From Chromobotia macracanthus (lineage: Eukaryota > Chordata > Actinopteri > Cypriniformes > Botiidae): a stretch of 64,000 nucleotides of DNA. Under the pieces are notes generated by a model. That model saw only the letters and a list, made by a program, of their open reading frames with translations. It had not been told where the DNA came from and did not search any database. Location of the stretch: NCBI GenBank assembly GCA_036877525.1, contig JAZGTH010000072.1, forward strand, positions 5,914,501 through 5,978,500, read 5' to 3'. Shown piece after piece: positions 47,287-61,100 of the stretch. How positions within the stretch are numbered: the stretch's first letter is position 1; each line of letters begins with the position of its first letter. A program made the translations under genes and the position numbers.

Positions 47287-50200
47287 GTGTGATATATTTA
47301 ATAATTCATGAATTGTGTGATATATTTCATAATTCATGAATTGTGTGATATATTTCATAATTCATGAATTGTGTGATATATTTGATCATTCATGAATTGT
47401 GTGATATATTTCATAATTCATGAATTGTGTGATATATTTAATAATTCATGAATTGTGTGATATATTTCATAATTCATGAATGTGTGATATATTTCATAAT
47501 TCATGAATTGTGTGATATATTTGATCATTTATGAATTGTGTGATATATTTCATAATTCATGAATGTGTGATATATTTGATAATTTATGAATTGTGTGATA
47601 TATTTCATAATTCATGAATGTGTGATATATTTCATAATTTATGAATGGTGTGATATATTTAATAATTCATGAATGTGTGATATATTTAATAATTCATGAA
47701 TGTGTGATATATTTCATAATTCATGAATGTGTGATATATTTAATAATTCATGAATTGTGTGATATATTTAATAATTCATGAATGTGTGATATATTTCATA
47801 ATTCATGAATTGTGTGATATATTTGATAATTTATGAATTGTGTGATATATTTAATAATTCATTCATTGTGTGATATATTTAATAATTCATGAATTGTGTG
47901 ATATATTTCATAATTCATTCATTGTGTGATATATTTGATAATTCATTCATTGTGTGATATATTTAATAATTCATGAATGTGTGATATATTTAATAATTCA
48001 TGAATTGTGTGATATATTTAATAATTCATGAATTGTGTGATATATTTAATAATTCATGAATGTGTGATATATTTAATAATTCATGAATGTGTGATATATT
48101 TAATAATTCATTCATTGTGTGATATATTTGGTAATTCATGAATTGTGTGATATATTTAATAATTCATTCATTGTGTGATATATTTAATAATTCATGAATG
48201 TGTGATATTTAATAATTCATGAATTGTGTGATATATTTAATAATTCATGAATTGTGTGATATATTTGATAATTTATGAATTGTGTGATATATTTAATAAT
48301 TCATTCATTGTGTGATATATTTAATAATTCATGAATGTGTGATATATTTCATAATTCATTCATTGTGTGATATATTTAATAATTCATTCATTGTGTGATA
48401 TATTTAATAATTCATGAATGTGTGATATATTTAATAATTCATGAATGTGTGATATATTTAATAATTCATTCATTGTGTGATATATTTAATAATTCATGAA
48501 TTGTGTGATATATTTAATAATTCATTCATTGTGTGATATATTTAATAATTCATGAATTGTGTGATATATTTAATAATTCATGAATTGTGTGATATATTTC
48601 ATAATTCATTCATTGTGTGATATATTTGATAATTCATGAATTGTGTGATATATTTAATAATTCATTCATTGTGTGATATATTTAATAATTCATTCATTGT
48701 GTGATATATTTAATAATTCATTCATTGTGTGATATATTTGATAATTCATGAATTGTGTGATATATTTAATAATTCATGAATTGTGTGATATATTTAATAA
48801 TTCATTCATTGTGTGATATATTTAATAATTCATGAATTGTGTGATATATTTAATAATTCATTCATTGTGTGATATATTTAATAATTCATGAATGTGTGAT
48901 ATATTTAATAATTCATGAATGTGTGATATATTTAATAATTCATGAATTGTGTGATATATTTGATAATTCATGAATTGTGTGATATATTTAATAATTCATT
49001 CATTGTGTGATATATTTAATAATTCATGAATGTGTGATATATTTAATAATTCATGAATTGTGTGATATATTTAATAATTCATTCATTGTGTGATATATTT
49101 AATAATTCATTCATTGTGTGATATATTTAATAATTCATTCATTTGTATATATTTATAATTCATTCATTTGTATATTATAATTCATATTTTGATTATAATT
49201 CATCATTTTATATTAATATTATAATTATTTAATATTCATAATTGTGATATATTCATATCATTCATTGTGTGATATATTAATAATTCATGAATTTATATAT
49301 AATATCAGATTTATATATTTCATAATCTCTTTATATATTAAATTTATTTATATATTAATATATATGTTATATAATATTTTTGATATATTTAATAATTCTT
49401 ATTTTGATATATTTAATAATTATTCATTTGTGATATATTTGATATTCATTTTTATATATTATATTATGAATTTGTATATATTTAATATCTTATTTTATTT
49501 TTAATATTATTTTTATATTTAATATTATGAATTGTGTGTTTTTTTTTATTATTTTTATTCATTTTATATATTTAATAATTCATGAATTTATATATTTAAT
49601 AATATATTTTTTTTTTATATTTAATAATTCATAATTGTGATATATTTAATAATTCATGAATGTGTGATATATTTGATAATTCATTCATTGTGTGATATAT
49701 TTGATAATTTATAATTGTGTGATATATTTAATAATTCATTCATTGTGTGATATATTTAATAATTCATGAATGTGTGATATATTTCATAATTCATTCATTG
49801 TGTGATATATTTAATAATTCATTCATTGTGTGATATATTTAATAATTCATGAATGTGTGATATATTTAATAATTCATGAATGTGTGATATATTTAATAAT
49901 TCATTCATTGTGTGATATATTTGATAATTCATGAATTGTGTGATATATTTAATAATTCATTCATTGTGTGATATATTTGATAATTCATGAATTGTGTGAT
50001 ATATTTAATAATTCATGAATTGTGTGATATATTTGATAATTCATTCATTTGTGATATATTTATAATTCATAATTTTATATTTAATATTATTCATTATATA
50101 TAATAATCATTCTTATATTAATATTCATTCATTTTGATATATTTGATAATTCATTCATTTGTGATATATTTGATAATTCATGATTTGTGATATATTTAAT

Positions 50201-50408
50201 ATCATTTTTGATATATTAATATTCATGAATGTGATATATTTAATAATTCATGAATTGTGTGATATATTTAATAATTCATTCATTGTGTGATATATTTAAT
50301 AATTCATGAATGTGTGATATATTTAATAATTCATGAATTGTGTGATATATTTCATAATTCATTCATTGTGTGATATATTTAATAATTCATGAATTGTGTG
50401 ATATATTA
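47287..50408. repeat. 28-bp AT-rich minisatellite (3.1 kb)
   Basis: About 110 copies of a 27/28-bp unit (GTGTGATATATTTAATAATT then CATGAATT). Two third-half variants recur (CATGAAT and CATTCATT), as do AATAATT/CATAATT/GATAATT alternatives. Two stretches, about 49140-49630 and 50050-50230, are scrambled by many small deletions while both flanks are regular. Confidence 0.97.
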
Positions 50409-50545
50409 GTAAGATGTGCATTTGTAATAAAGTAAAAAATTAGTTTTTGACGTACCGTCCGATACGAAGCAAAGCGCGGGAGCGGGCTTCTGTTGCCACG
50501 GCAACCGAGCGCAGAATGGCTGTTTGGCGCCCAGAGAAAATAGTC
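50409..50545. promoter_or_regulatory. GC-rich patch with a perfect RFX X-box
   Basis: Immediately after the minisatellite, a CpG-containing patch holds GTTGCCACGGCAAC (50492-50505), a perfect palindromic X-box (GTNRCC-N2-RGYAAC). No adjacent gene start was identified on either strand. Confidence 0.5.
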
Positions 50546-50655
50546 TCTGACTAACTAACTCATCTCTGACTAACTAACCCATCTCTAACTAACTCATCTC
50601 TGACTAACTAACCCATCTCTAACTAACTCATCTCTGACTAACTTCTCTAACTTTT
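50546..50655. repeat. Short tandem repeat (CTCTGACTAACTAACTCAT-like)
   Basis: About five imperfect copies of a roughly 19-23-bp TCTCTGACTAACTAACYCA unit. Confidence 0.85.
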
Positions 50656-52194
50656 AACTTCTCTGATGAAAATAAAAACATTTTGAACGGACAGCGGTCC
50701 TGGATGCTGATTGGTCAGAATTTCAGTAAGTATGACGTATGACTAGGCCACACCCACCCGTGTAAACGTCAGGGACTATATCATCCAGCGCAGTGATTCA
50801 CAATGTGCAGTACTGAGTGATGCAGCACTAGCAGAAACTGTAGTTTTAAATCAGTTTCTTTAATATTGTCATGTGTAAAAGCTCTTGGGATTGTGCTGTA
50901 TTCTGAGATTACTGCCCTGCCTGTTCATTTAATTCTCTTTCTCCAGGGTGAGACACAAGATGTGATTCCCTCTACAGACTCACTCCTACTAGAAAACATC
51001 ACCTAGAAACTACAAATAATACCAGTTACCCAACGGCTGATACACTGAACTCAAAACAGATCTTCTGAGGCTCTCAGCTGAAGGTTTAGGTTCATTCTGC
51101 TGTTTTCACATGAGGGCGTGTGAACAGCAGAACAGTCAGCTTTATAAACAGGGTTGTGGGTGAGAGTGGGTGTGGTCTGGCATTCTGTGGTACTCTGCCA
51201 AATGGACAAGTCATCACGCTGGATTTTAACATCAGCTTCACATTTAGGGTCGTGATGAGAACAGCAGTTATATTTTATTTCAGAATCTGGGAGATTTGTG
51301 CAGAGGAATGTACTATTAGAAAGTAAGACAAACAAGCTGGAATTAATTAATACATTTGAGAGAACCACTGGAGGGAGCTGGGGTGTATGTCAGATACTCT
51401 GCATATGACCTTTGTAAAACTTCAGAGACATAATCATCTGAGTTGAGCTGATTCTCTCACAAACACTGCAAAACACAAATAAGACCCAATATAACCAACA
51501 GGGCACTCGACTGCCCCTGCTGGCCACACTGTGGCCCTTCACAGATAACATGCTAAGACATGAACTCAAGGCAGCCCAAACCAGACCAGTGTGAATCTGT
51601 GTGAACACAGACATAAAAGAAGCGCCGTGTAATTGTATTGGAATGTATTTACTCATAAGAACGTACTCCAGAAGTTTCCAGTTTAGTTACAGTGTTTTTA
51701 AGAACAGAAATCACAGGCTACATGATTGTGCAAAAACAAAACAGAATTACAGCAGCAATGTTTTCCTACAGCAGAGTTGAATCTACAATCTATGACACAA
51801 TGAATAATAATAACAGTAACATGAAGCACTTTTCACCTCACAGACGTTTAATACTGTACGCAGACATGTTTATAAAGAGTCTGAGGTGTTTACAATCCGA
51901 TCAGGTGCTGCTCTGACGGTTAAACAGCATTTGTTGTCAACCGTCCACCATCCTTCATTTGATTGTCAGTGGGAAATGAATCTAATTTTTATGTTTGTCA
52001 CTTGGTTGTGTCATGCACAGAACCATGTTCGAGATATCAGGAACCCTACGCTTTACTCACAGCGAGGAAATCGTTTCATTTTGTGGATGAACTAAACTTT
52101 CATGTATCTGGATCCCTGCAGTGTTTCTGTGAGGGTCCCAGCAGATCTTGACCTGTCATTCCACCAGCGATGGGTCCACTCATCCTACAGGTGC
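50656..52194. other. Intergenic / EPB41L4A 3'UTR side
   Basis: No coding exon recognised. The EPB41L4A 3'UTR (minus) must begin at 52194 and run downward; no clear end could be set. Confidence 0.4.
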
Positions 52195-55100
52195 TCATGT
52201 TTCTGTTTTCACTCGAGCAGTGTGTATGGTCTTCACAACCTTTGCGCTGCTGCGTGTGTCGTGTTCAGAACTCTCACAGAGGTTGTCTTTTGACCCTTTC
52301 TTCTTCTAAAACCAGAAACACCACACACATCTCAAATGAGCCCTGGTCATGTGACTAAACATTCATTACCTACAGATGGAGGAAAATTTGACCTTATTAA
52401 CATTAAGAATGTTAATAAGGTTTTTAAATGCACTTTCATGGTCTTATTGTGCATGAGTCTTCAGTGCATGTTATGCAAAACAGAAATCTCTGTAACTTTT
52501 GTTGAAATGGAAAACTTGCTCTGTTATGATACAGGTTACTCTACTGACCTGTGCAGGGGTGGAACCGGAACCAGGCACATCAGCAGTTCGGGTGATAGGG
52601 AGGGGCGGCACCAGATCAGCCCGAGAGCTACAGACATGATCATGTAAGGGAACAACACAAACAGAGAGCTGATCTGAGAACAGTGCTGACTGTTGACAAC
52701 GTGATGCTCTTACATGAATGACAGCTGAGTACTGCAGCAGCTGGCAGGACTTACTTGACCTCAGAGAGCACAGATCTCTCTCCATCTGAACAGTGAGAGC
52801 GGCGATACTGTCGAAAGCTTCGAGGAGAGTGAGAGTGCCGGATCCTGATCGGGTCACCTTGTGTTCTGAAATGAGATACATGCAGCTGTTTGCACTCTTG
52901 TGCCAGCCAGGTCCATTCTTATCAGTCCTTCAGTCTGATTCTCCTTACATCACATCCACACAGGTCACTGCAAACTCAGCGAGTAACATCCTCAAACATC
53001 AGACTCACATACAGCTCGACAGGAACTTAACACACTGAATTATTAATGTTTGTATAGTGGGGATATAATTTAACATGATGACAGAAACACTTTCAGAAAG
53101 TGCTGGGCAAACATTTCTACACTTTATAAACAATCTCTGGACATCAAATTGTCTCAGCATAAATATATATGGAGCTGTCACTCTAAAACCCACCAGCCAA
53201 TGGAAACCTATCCCTGTAAACTCCACCCACATAAGTGGCTTGTGTCAATTACAGATGAATCTATTAGAAATGTCACTGTAAACAGGGTCAGCACAATCAG
53301 CACAATCAAAACCTGACTAATGAAGAAACAAACATGTACTGAGACTTTTGTTTTGACTTCATGTCCTTTAGACTAAATTTCATGTCTGGAGATGATTTGA
53401 CTCACTCCACTTTCTTGTAAGGAATCTCCTTCAGCTGCTCCTCAGTGAGACCAGATGGATCCACCAGCTCTTTCCTGCACACAAACATCACGACACTGAC
53501 AAACATCTGAAACCATCCTGCTTCATCTGACCTGAGATCAGGAGCAGACACTCACTGGATGTGCTTCCAAAGCTGCTCCTTCGCTTGAACATCAGGACTT
53601 CGTCTGTGACAGACAAGAGAACATTCAGCTCAGACGTTCACATACTGCATAATTCAAAGAGAAACCATGTGGGGAAACAGTGAAGTCTGTGACACAAATA
53701 TAATTGGTAAAAAAGTGCTAAATTAATTCTTTAATGTTTCCATCCTGGGAAAACATTCCCGGACAGAAGCTTACGATCTGGAACGGTGACGTGAGCGTCG
53801 GTTTGAATCGTTGGCAGTTTTTTCTTTTTGTCGCCGGAGAACAACCTCCCACTGCGGTCCAGAGTCGACCATCTCATTCTCCTGACGGGACCTGCAACAG
53901 ACAAAAGACACACATCAATGAAAACTCTCGCTTGCTTAAATATCAAAACCATCGAAAAATGCTGAGGATTATTTAGAAAAACTGTTTTTATTTGTTCCAG
54001 TTGTTGCAACAACGTTTCTCCAACGATTTTCTTTTTGAGACACTTCAGTGACACTTTTATATGTTAAAGAAACACCAGACTGCTGTCGTGGTGAAATTCC
54101 TCACCGGTTTCTTTTTTTACGATGTTCCCTGTTGGAATTCTCTGATTCGCTGCCACTGCTGGTGTTGCCACGGGAACGTGACCTTAGGGACCAATAGGAG
54201 GGTTCCAGTCAACAACAGAATGAAGAAACTGAATCATGTGGTAACAAACTGTTGTATGCAAATGATTCATCACATACACCAATTACAACGGCAAAATCTG
54301 AATGTAATTTAGATTGATAACATGGTTTTAGTAAATCAGTCCTCACAGAAACCAGACACTGATGTTTTTTAATAGTAGATTTGAATCAATAAGTGAAAGT
54401 TAAACCTTCTCCTGTGCTGTTTATTGGTCTGCTGGTCTTCAGAGCTCTGACCCCTCCTGATGAGACACAAGACAATCAAAGCGGTTTAAAGAGAAACACT
54501 GGCCAGATTTCATCATGTCTTCTGTCCTGTGAGCTCCTGCCAGACTCTGAAGAGAAATCAGTATTTATTTATTCTGAGAAATTCTTTCATCAGGTTCCTC
54601 GCCTGAGGGTGGTGTTATCTCTTACTGATGCCCAGAGGCACAAATTCATAACCAGAAAAACCTCCTTTGTCTCAGACTAGATAAGATGAGTTGAAAAAGA
54701 CTAGCTGAAAATGATTCATTTTCACATTTCAGTTTATTACACCGCATACTTGACTCTGATGGGTCATTTACAACATTCTGTGGTGAAATATTTTGATAAA
54801 ATGAACAATTAAATGTCTAACTGAATTACAGCAACACTAGTTCCAGGTCTCCTGTGTCACTCCACACTCCTTTTCCCCTCTTGATACTCATTTACAATCA
54901 AATTAATATTTAATGTCCATTTATTTGTTTATTTGCTAAGTAAGTGCATAATGAGTCGAGTCTCTGCTTCATCTTGGGGTCCTGATCTTCTCTCAGGATT
55001 TATTAAAACTGCACATTATCCCTAACATAAGATGCAAAAGGCCTTGTGGAATTAATTATTCTAGGTTTTATTATATCAGATAAAAATTAGGGAATAAATG

Positions 55101-58100
55101 AGATGAGGAAATTGACTTGCTCGGTTCTTTGTATCATAACTTCTATGCACTGAAGAATGTAACATCTGATAACAAAAGCAGACTATTACAGAACAATCAT
55201 TGCCATATCTCGTAACAAAGGAGTTTTGTTGCAGTTTTCCTACACTAGAGGGAGCAAACGCATTTGAGCATTCAGATGTCTCACTAATGTAAAGGCCTCA
55301 TGTGTCTCTTTAAACTGCATGAACACTGAAGGTCACTCATAAATAAAGATTGAAGACAGATAAAACAGAGGGAACAGGACTGCAACCACAGTCCCGCGCA
55401 CCTGCGTCGAGCGGCGTGAGAGTTCTCATCCTCAGCGCCACCTGAGGGACAACGTCTGTGAGCTTTTGGGAATTTGGGAGATTTGTTCCGCTCACTGGCT
55501 GAGTTGTACAGTCCACTGAGAGAAAACACAGAGACAAGCAGTTTAGTGCAGTCTTAAAACATACAAGAACATACAGAACAAAAACCATCAGCAATACAAT
55601 ATTAGCATGTTTATTTGGACACTGTATCATGGTAATCTTTGGTACTTTGGAATAATATTGAAAACACCAACAGAGTTACACCTGTTTTATTGTCCACTAG
55701 GTAAAATTGGTGAACAAGCTGCACAATATGAGATATCATTTATAAAGATTATAAAGACTAATTAGGTTTAGAGGTTCTAGTATATAGATTGAAGACTAGG
55801 AATAGTGTCACTTGACATAGTAAATAGCACAAGTTAAGAGACGAGAGCTCAACAGCTCTGAGGTCTCAGCTGTGACAAGAGGTTTATGTTCATATCAGGT
55901 TCTGCATTCATAAGAATCTGATTGAATATCTGTCTATGTCTAAACACAGAGACCTCAGAGTCCTCTGTGATGTGAGGTATTCAGGATCATCAGATCTGTT
56001 AATTGTCAGATCTACTGTTAATCATCAGATATACTGTTAATCATCATGATCTCTGTACCTCTGTGGAGTGTCTTCCTCCCATGGTGCACCGGGTTTGATC
56101 TGCTGCTCTTCAGCAGTGCTGTCTGTCTTTACTTTGGGGCTTTTGGTAAATACAACAAGACACAATATTAAAGATTCTTGTTTTGCGGGGATGTTTATAT
56201 GATTTATATGACAGTCTATAAAAACCTTTTATAGACTGTCATATAATTTATAGTTTCTGACATAATACTGTAAAAAAGAAAATCTCAAAAGATCTCAAAA
56301 GAACATTTCCTATTTACCAAAAGTAAATGATCTGATCTATGTTATCCACATTCATTTTATTACTCTATACTTTTACTGTATGACAACAATTGACTTGTGT
56401 GTCTGTTTTTTATTCTTTATTTAATACTTCAGTAAAACATAACTGGGAACTGCAGTGTTTGAACTCATAAAGAAGAACCTCAGAGACTTCAGTACCTCTT
56501 TGCTGGTGAGTGTGCTGATGTTCTGGACTGGCCTGCACTCATATTCTCTGTCTTTGTGATGGTCTGGACTCCATTGTTCTGTCCTAAAGCACATATTTCT
56601 GAAACATGAGTGCTACTGTGACCAAAGACATCAGTGTACAGTTACTGACCCCAGAACAGAAGAATTCTTTATCTCATGTAATCTCTCCACGTGTTTCCTC
56701 CACACAGGCAGCATTTTTGTCCTCTATTGTTTCAAGTGATTACCCTCTGACGCCCGTTTCCATGATTATGTGTTCGGCCCTCTACAGAACAATAGAGGTT
56801 TAGCACAAATGTCGGTCAGGTTTGACTTTCATCTCCACGGACACATTCCTGCTCAGAACAACAGCAGTTTTCTGTTGGCACGTTTATCTCAACCGCATGC
56901 CTGTGGTGCAGCGAGGTGAACACGCTTTCACAAAGAACCGGACCAAACCGGGCGGAACAGAGCCATCGCACACCTGAGCTCACGTGATTTTGAAATCTAA
57001 AAGGGTTCTTTCAAGGCACTGGCTCTTTAGAAGTATTTGAACACTTAAGAAACAGAAATGTCTGAATGTTATTGAATGCAAAAACTAAGCAGTGGTTATG
57101 TATTCTGATCCTGAAGTCCCACAGAACATGTTGCATATCAGAATGACAGGTCACCTGTGACAAAATGATGTCATACATGCACTAAAAATCACCTTGTTTG
57201 ACACTCAAACCTTAAACTTTTTTGCATTTATTTACTGCCTGCAAATCAACACACTGTTATATCAATCACAAATATAAAGTTTGCCTTGCTTTGTGTGTTG
57301 TTGTAGCACTTTATGAAGCAGTTTGTAACATGTTTAGTATGACAGTCTCACCTGTGTGTGACGGCTGTCTGCTTCTCTTGGGGTAAGTCTTACTGCGGGT
57401 TCGAGTCACCTGCAGGTCTACTCGGGGTAGAGCTACACACTGCTCTTTTCCTATCTGCAGTGCTGTCTTCCCACTGAGGGCAGAAACACAACATTCAGTG
57501 TCACTATAAAGACATGCTTCTCTAATCACTTTCATTGTTGAGATCATTCAGATCTTGAGTGTCTGGTCGACTGCTAACACTGTAAGTCATGAGTTTTGTT
57601 TACTCATACACATATGAGATGTTTGCTAACCTGTAGCGATGTTTGGAGCCCAGAGAACTGAACTTAGACAGTTTCCTCGTCAGTGAGCTTGACTCATTCT
57701 CTGGCATTCTGTGAATAATATTTAATAAGAACACACATCAAGATGAGTGATTTCTGTACAGATGTGTACAGATTTTGTTCTTTATCCTCTATCTGATTTT
57801 CTTTCCAGAGAAACATGGAAAACAGTTCATGGTCTCCTTCCAAATATCTGAGGGGCAAATCTGTTGTTTGTGCCCATGTTTTAATGAGCTAAATTACAGA
57901 ACGAGTGTTCAAGATTTTCTCTCATTAAAATTCAAAGCTTTAAGAGAGCAGCTCTGACAAAAGCTTGTTTTAAACCTGGAGAAAAATGAAAAACCTCATA
58001 ACGGGAGATCTGACTAAAACACAGACGTGTGGTGTTGTACAGATGTTAAGACGTGCATCAGGCTGAACATTCAGCTGAGACTGTCATGAGGACAGACCAT

Positions 58101-61100
58101 GATTTCGCTTGTTTTTGTCTGGATTGTTTTGTTTCGGCTTAATGTTTCAAACAGTGTTTGCCAGACAGAGATGCCATCAACTCTGCATGTGACTTCAGAG
58201 TGGTATTCTTTCTGTTGTATGTTTAAAACTCACCATCGTGATGCTCCAGTTTGATGGTAGTTTTTGAACAGGGTATTGCAATGCAGTTACGTTGCTATGT
58301 GGTTGTTATGGTGTTTTGAGTGGTTTTTAGTATGCTGCTCTGTTACTGGTTATTTGTTTAAGTCAAAAGTGCCCCCCCATTAGTGAATTGTTTAAATCAT
58401 TAATCGTAAGTAATGAGCAACAGAAACAGTGATGCAGGTGAACAGCACTGATAATCAATAATTCTCTGTCTTGTTTTAACCTCTGCAGCTCTGGTAAAGT
58501 TTTAGTTTCCTCCACACTGAGACTTGAGTTTAGAGGTGTAAATCTCTCTCTTGTGTTTCCTAAAGCAATTTCAGTTTCACACACAGATTACAGCAGAAAT
58601 CCTGAATTCTGAGTGCGCTGAAGCTCTTCAGGGAGTAAAGAAAGACTGCTGCTCTTTTAAAGTAAACACCAGGGATGGCAGGAGGATTGTGTGGTTGTTC
58701 CCCAAACACTTCCTCTGAACATCAGTGTCTCAGTAAAGCCCCACAATCCAACCGCACTTCACTTCAGAGCTTCTCTGAGAACTGGCTCATGTGCCAACAG
58801 TTTCATTTTCTAAAATATAAATAAGATGTTTTTGCCCCTTTCCATGTTCATAATTTTATTCAATTAAGAAATGTTAAGAAGTAATTATTAAGAAGTGTTT
58901 AGATTACTGTCCAAAAAGCCACAGTGTTACAACATGATCAAAAACTACAGGAATAGCATGGTGTCAGCTTTAAAGCCAGTGTGATTTCACCTGAAGAAGG
59001 TATGATGTTCCACACAACACTTCCAGAGGTTCTTGCACGCTGTCTTACTGGGGGCTTCAAAGAAGAACGACGTTTCGTTACACTGTAAAGACAGGAAATA
59101 AAGCTTGTGTGATTAGATTGTGCTTCATGTAAATGTTCTCTCAGCAGTGGTGCAGCTCACAACCCTGATCTGTTGTCTTGAGTCTGTTCTCACTGGATCA
59201 GATAAACTGTGTCATTCTCAGGTGAGAAGAGCCCAGTGAACTGGAGGAACAGGTTATAGACACTTTCACTAGAGTCTTTGGGTCAGTCATAAGACTGAAT
59301 TAATAATGAGATTTTCATGAGGTTTCTTCTCTGAGGAGTCCACACACAGACACATATATGGAAGTACAGGATTGTATTGTTTGCTTTGAGATGGAACAGA
59401 GCTGTCTAACCCAAAATGTGTTAATATAGTTATACAAATTAACACCTTGAGTCTTGAGTCTGCACTGTGTTACATTTTTTGTTAAATACTGAATATTTTG
59501 TGTTAAAACATCAACTTACATCTCTGCCCATAACACGCAGTTCAAACTGTGTTTCCTTGAAATATAATTTTGTAATCCTTGGCCTGAAACATTAGAAAGT
59601 CAATTTTATCATTGTTTGCAAGAAAAATTAAAACACAAAGTGAAGAGTAAAGTTATATAAAAAAATACAGTATGAATGTGTTTAAACATCAACCTACCAG
59701 AAATATTTCCCCACTTGTGTTTTGGTTTTATAAACTACCACCCCGACAGGTGTGAGTCCCAGGAAATATTCACACTGATTTTCTCCCTGAAAACAAATTA
59801 ATTTTAAATCTATAAACCATTAACAGATAAATTTAATCACACAAAATAAGGAAAAGCTCAACAGAGACTGTGGTGATCAGAATCACTCGTGATTTCTACA
59901 TTTCTTAATTCATCAGAAGCTTCCATCCAAAGCAACTAATGAAATGAAGAGAAGAGTAAAGCTCAGACTCACAAACACAGGGTAGAGGTCGACCCCGTAC
60001 ATCTCCAGGGTTTTGGCAAGTCCTAAATAATTGTTCTCAGCTTCAGAAGGCGGCTGACCCCTGTACACAGACGTGAACACATTACTGAACACAAAATGAC
60101 TTGAACACAATACTGAACACAATACTGAACATTACAAACACAAAACAAACACAACACAGTCAAACGTGGGTCAAAAATGGAATTAACTCATAAACTGGAT
60201 AAGCAGATTTTTAGTGTGTAAAACACTTCCTTGTGATAGGCAAGAATTTACCCTGAGCAAAAACAAGCGCGAAGAACAGAAAACCATAAATATAAAGAAA
60301 AGACACAGATAAAGCAATTAACCAGAGCGGTAACAGAAGGAAAACACTTAAGAACTGCACGATATGTCTTTGTATTCATTAACTCATTTCTCCAGAAGGA
60401 TTACCAGTTTGTTTTAAACATACTGAGGAGGTCAGTGATTTGTAAAAGTGTGTTTTCACGCACTGAATAACAGACACATTCCAGTGAGGTCAGACCTGAT
60501 GCAGCTCCACTGAATCAGTGTTTATTTAACCTATTAACACTCATGCTGGAATGTTAAGCCAGACACACACTCCTAACACTACAATACATACAGATATAAC
60601 ACATTCAGACAGAAAATTCAACCTGTGCAGAAAACTCTTCAGATATATCAATATACGTACTGACAACAACTGATTTATTGCTTCTTTTATCATTCATCAT
60701 GAATTTTATCACCACAGTATATCAATATAAACACTTTCCACTGTAATGCTGTATTTCTGACTGAAGCAGGAAATGAATGATAATAAGTTTTGTAGGGAAG
60801 GTGAAATCAGTATCATTAGTATCATTATGCTCCACCATCACACAGACATTAAAAATTCCACTCACAGACAGAGCAGGCTGGAGCGGAGCAAGCGAGAGGG
60901 CGGGCGAGCGGGGCGGGGGCCTGATGATTGTAGATGCTCTTTTATAAGTGTCAGGCCTCGTCATTTGCAGGCACCCTGGGGACTCAAATGCATTCAGCCC
61001 TTTCATTTTGCCCCCGTGTGTTCGTGTGGCTGCATATTGCTGCCTGATTGTAGCAGCTGGGCCATTTGTGTTCTGAAGAACCTAACTTTTACAAGATGAT

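Noticed and set aside
53400..53474. Stop codon ending EPB41L4A at KKVE
   Set aside because: The TGA lies in a GTGAGT donor; the next exon continues [15 protein letters not shown] in phase.
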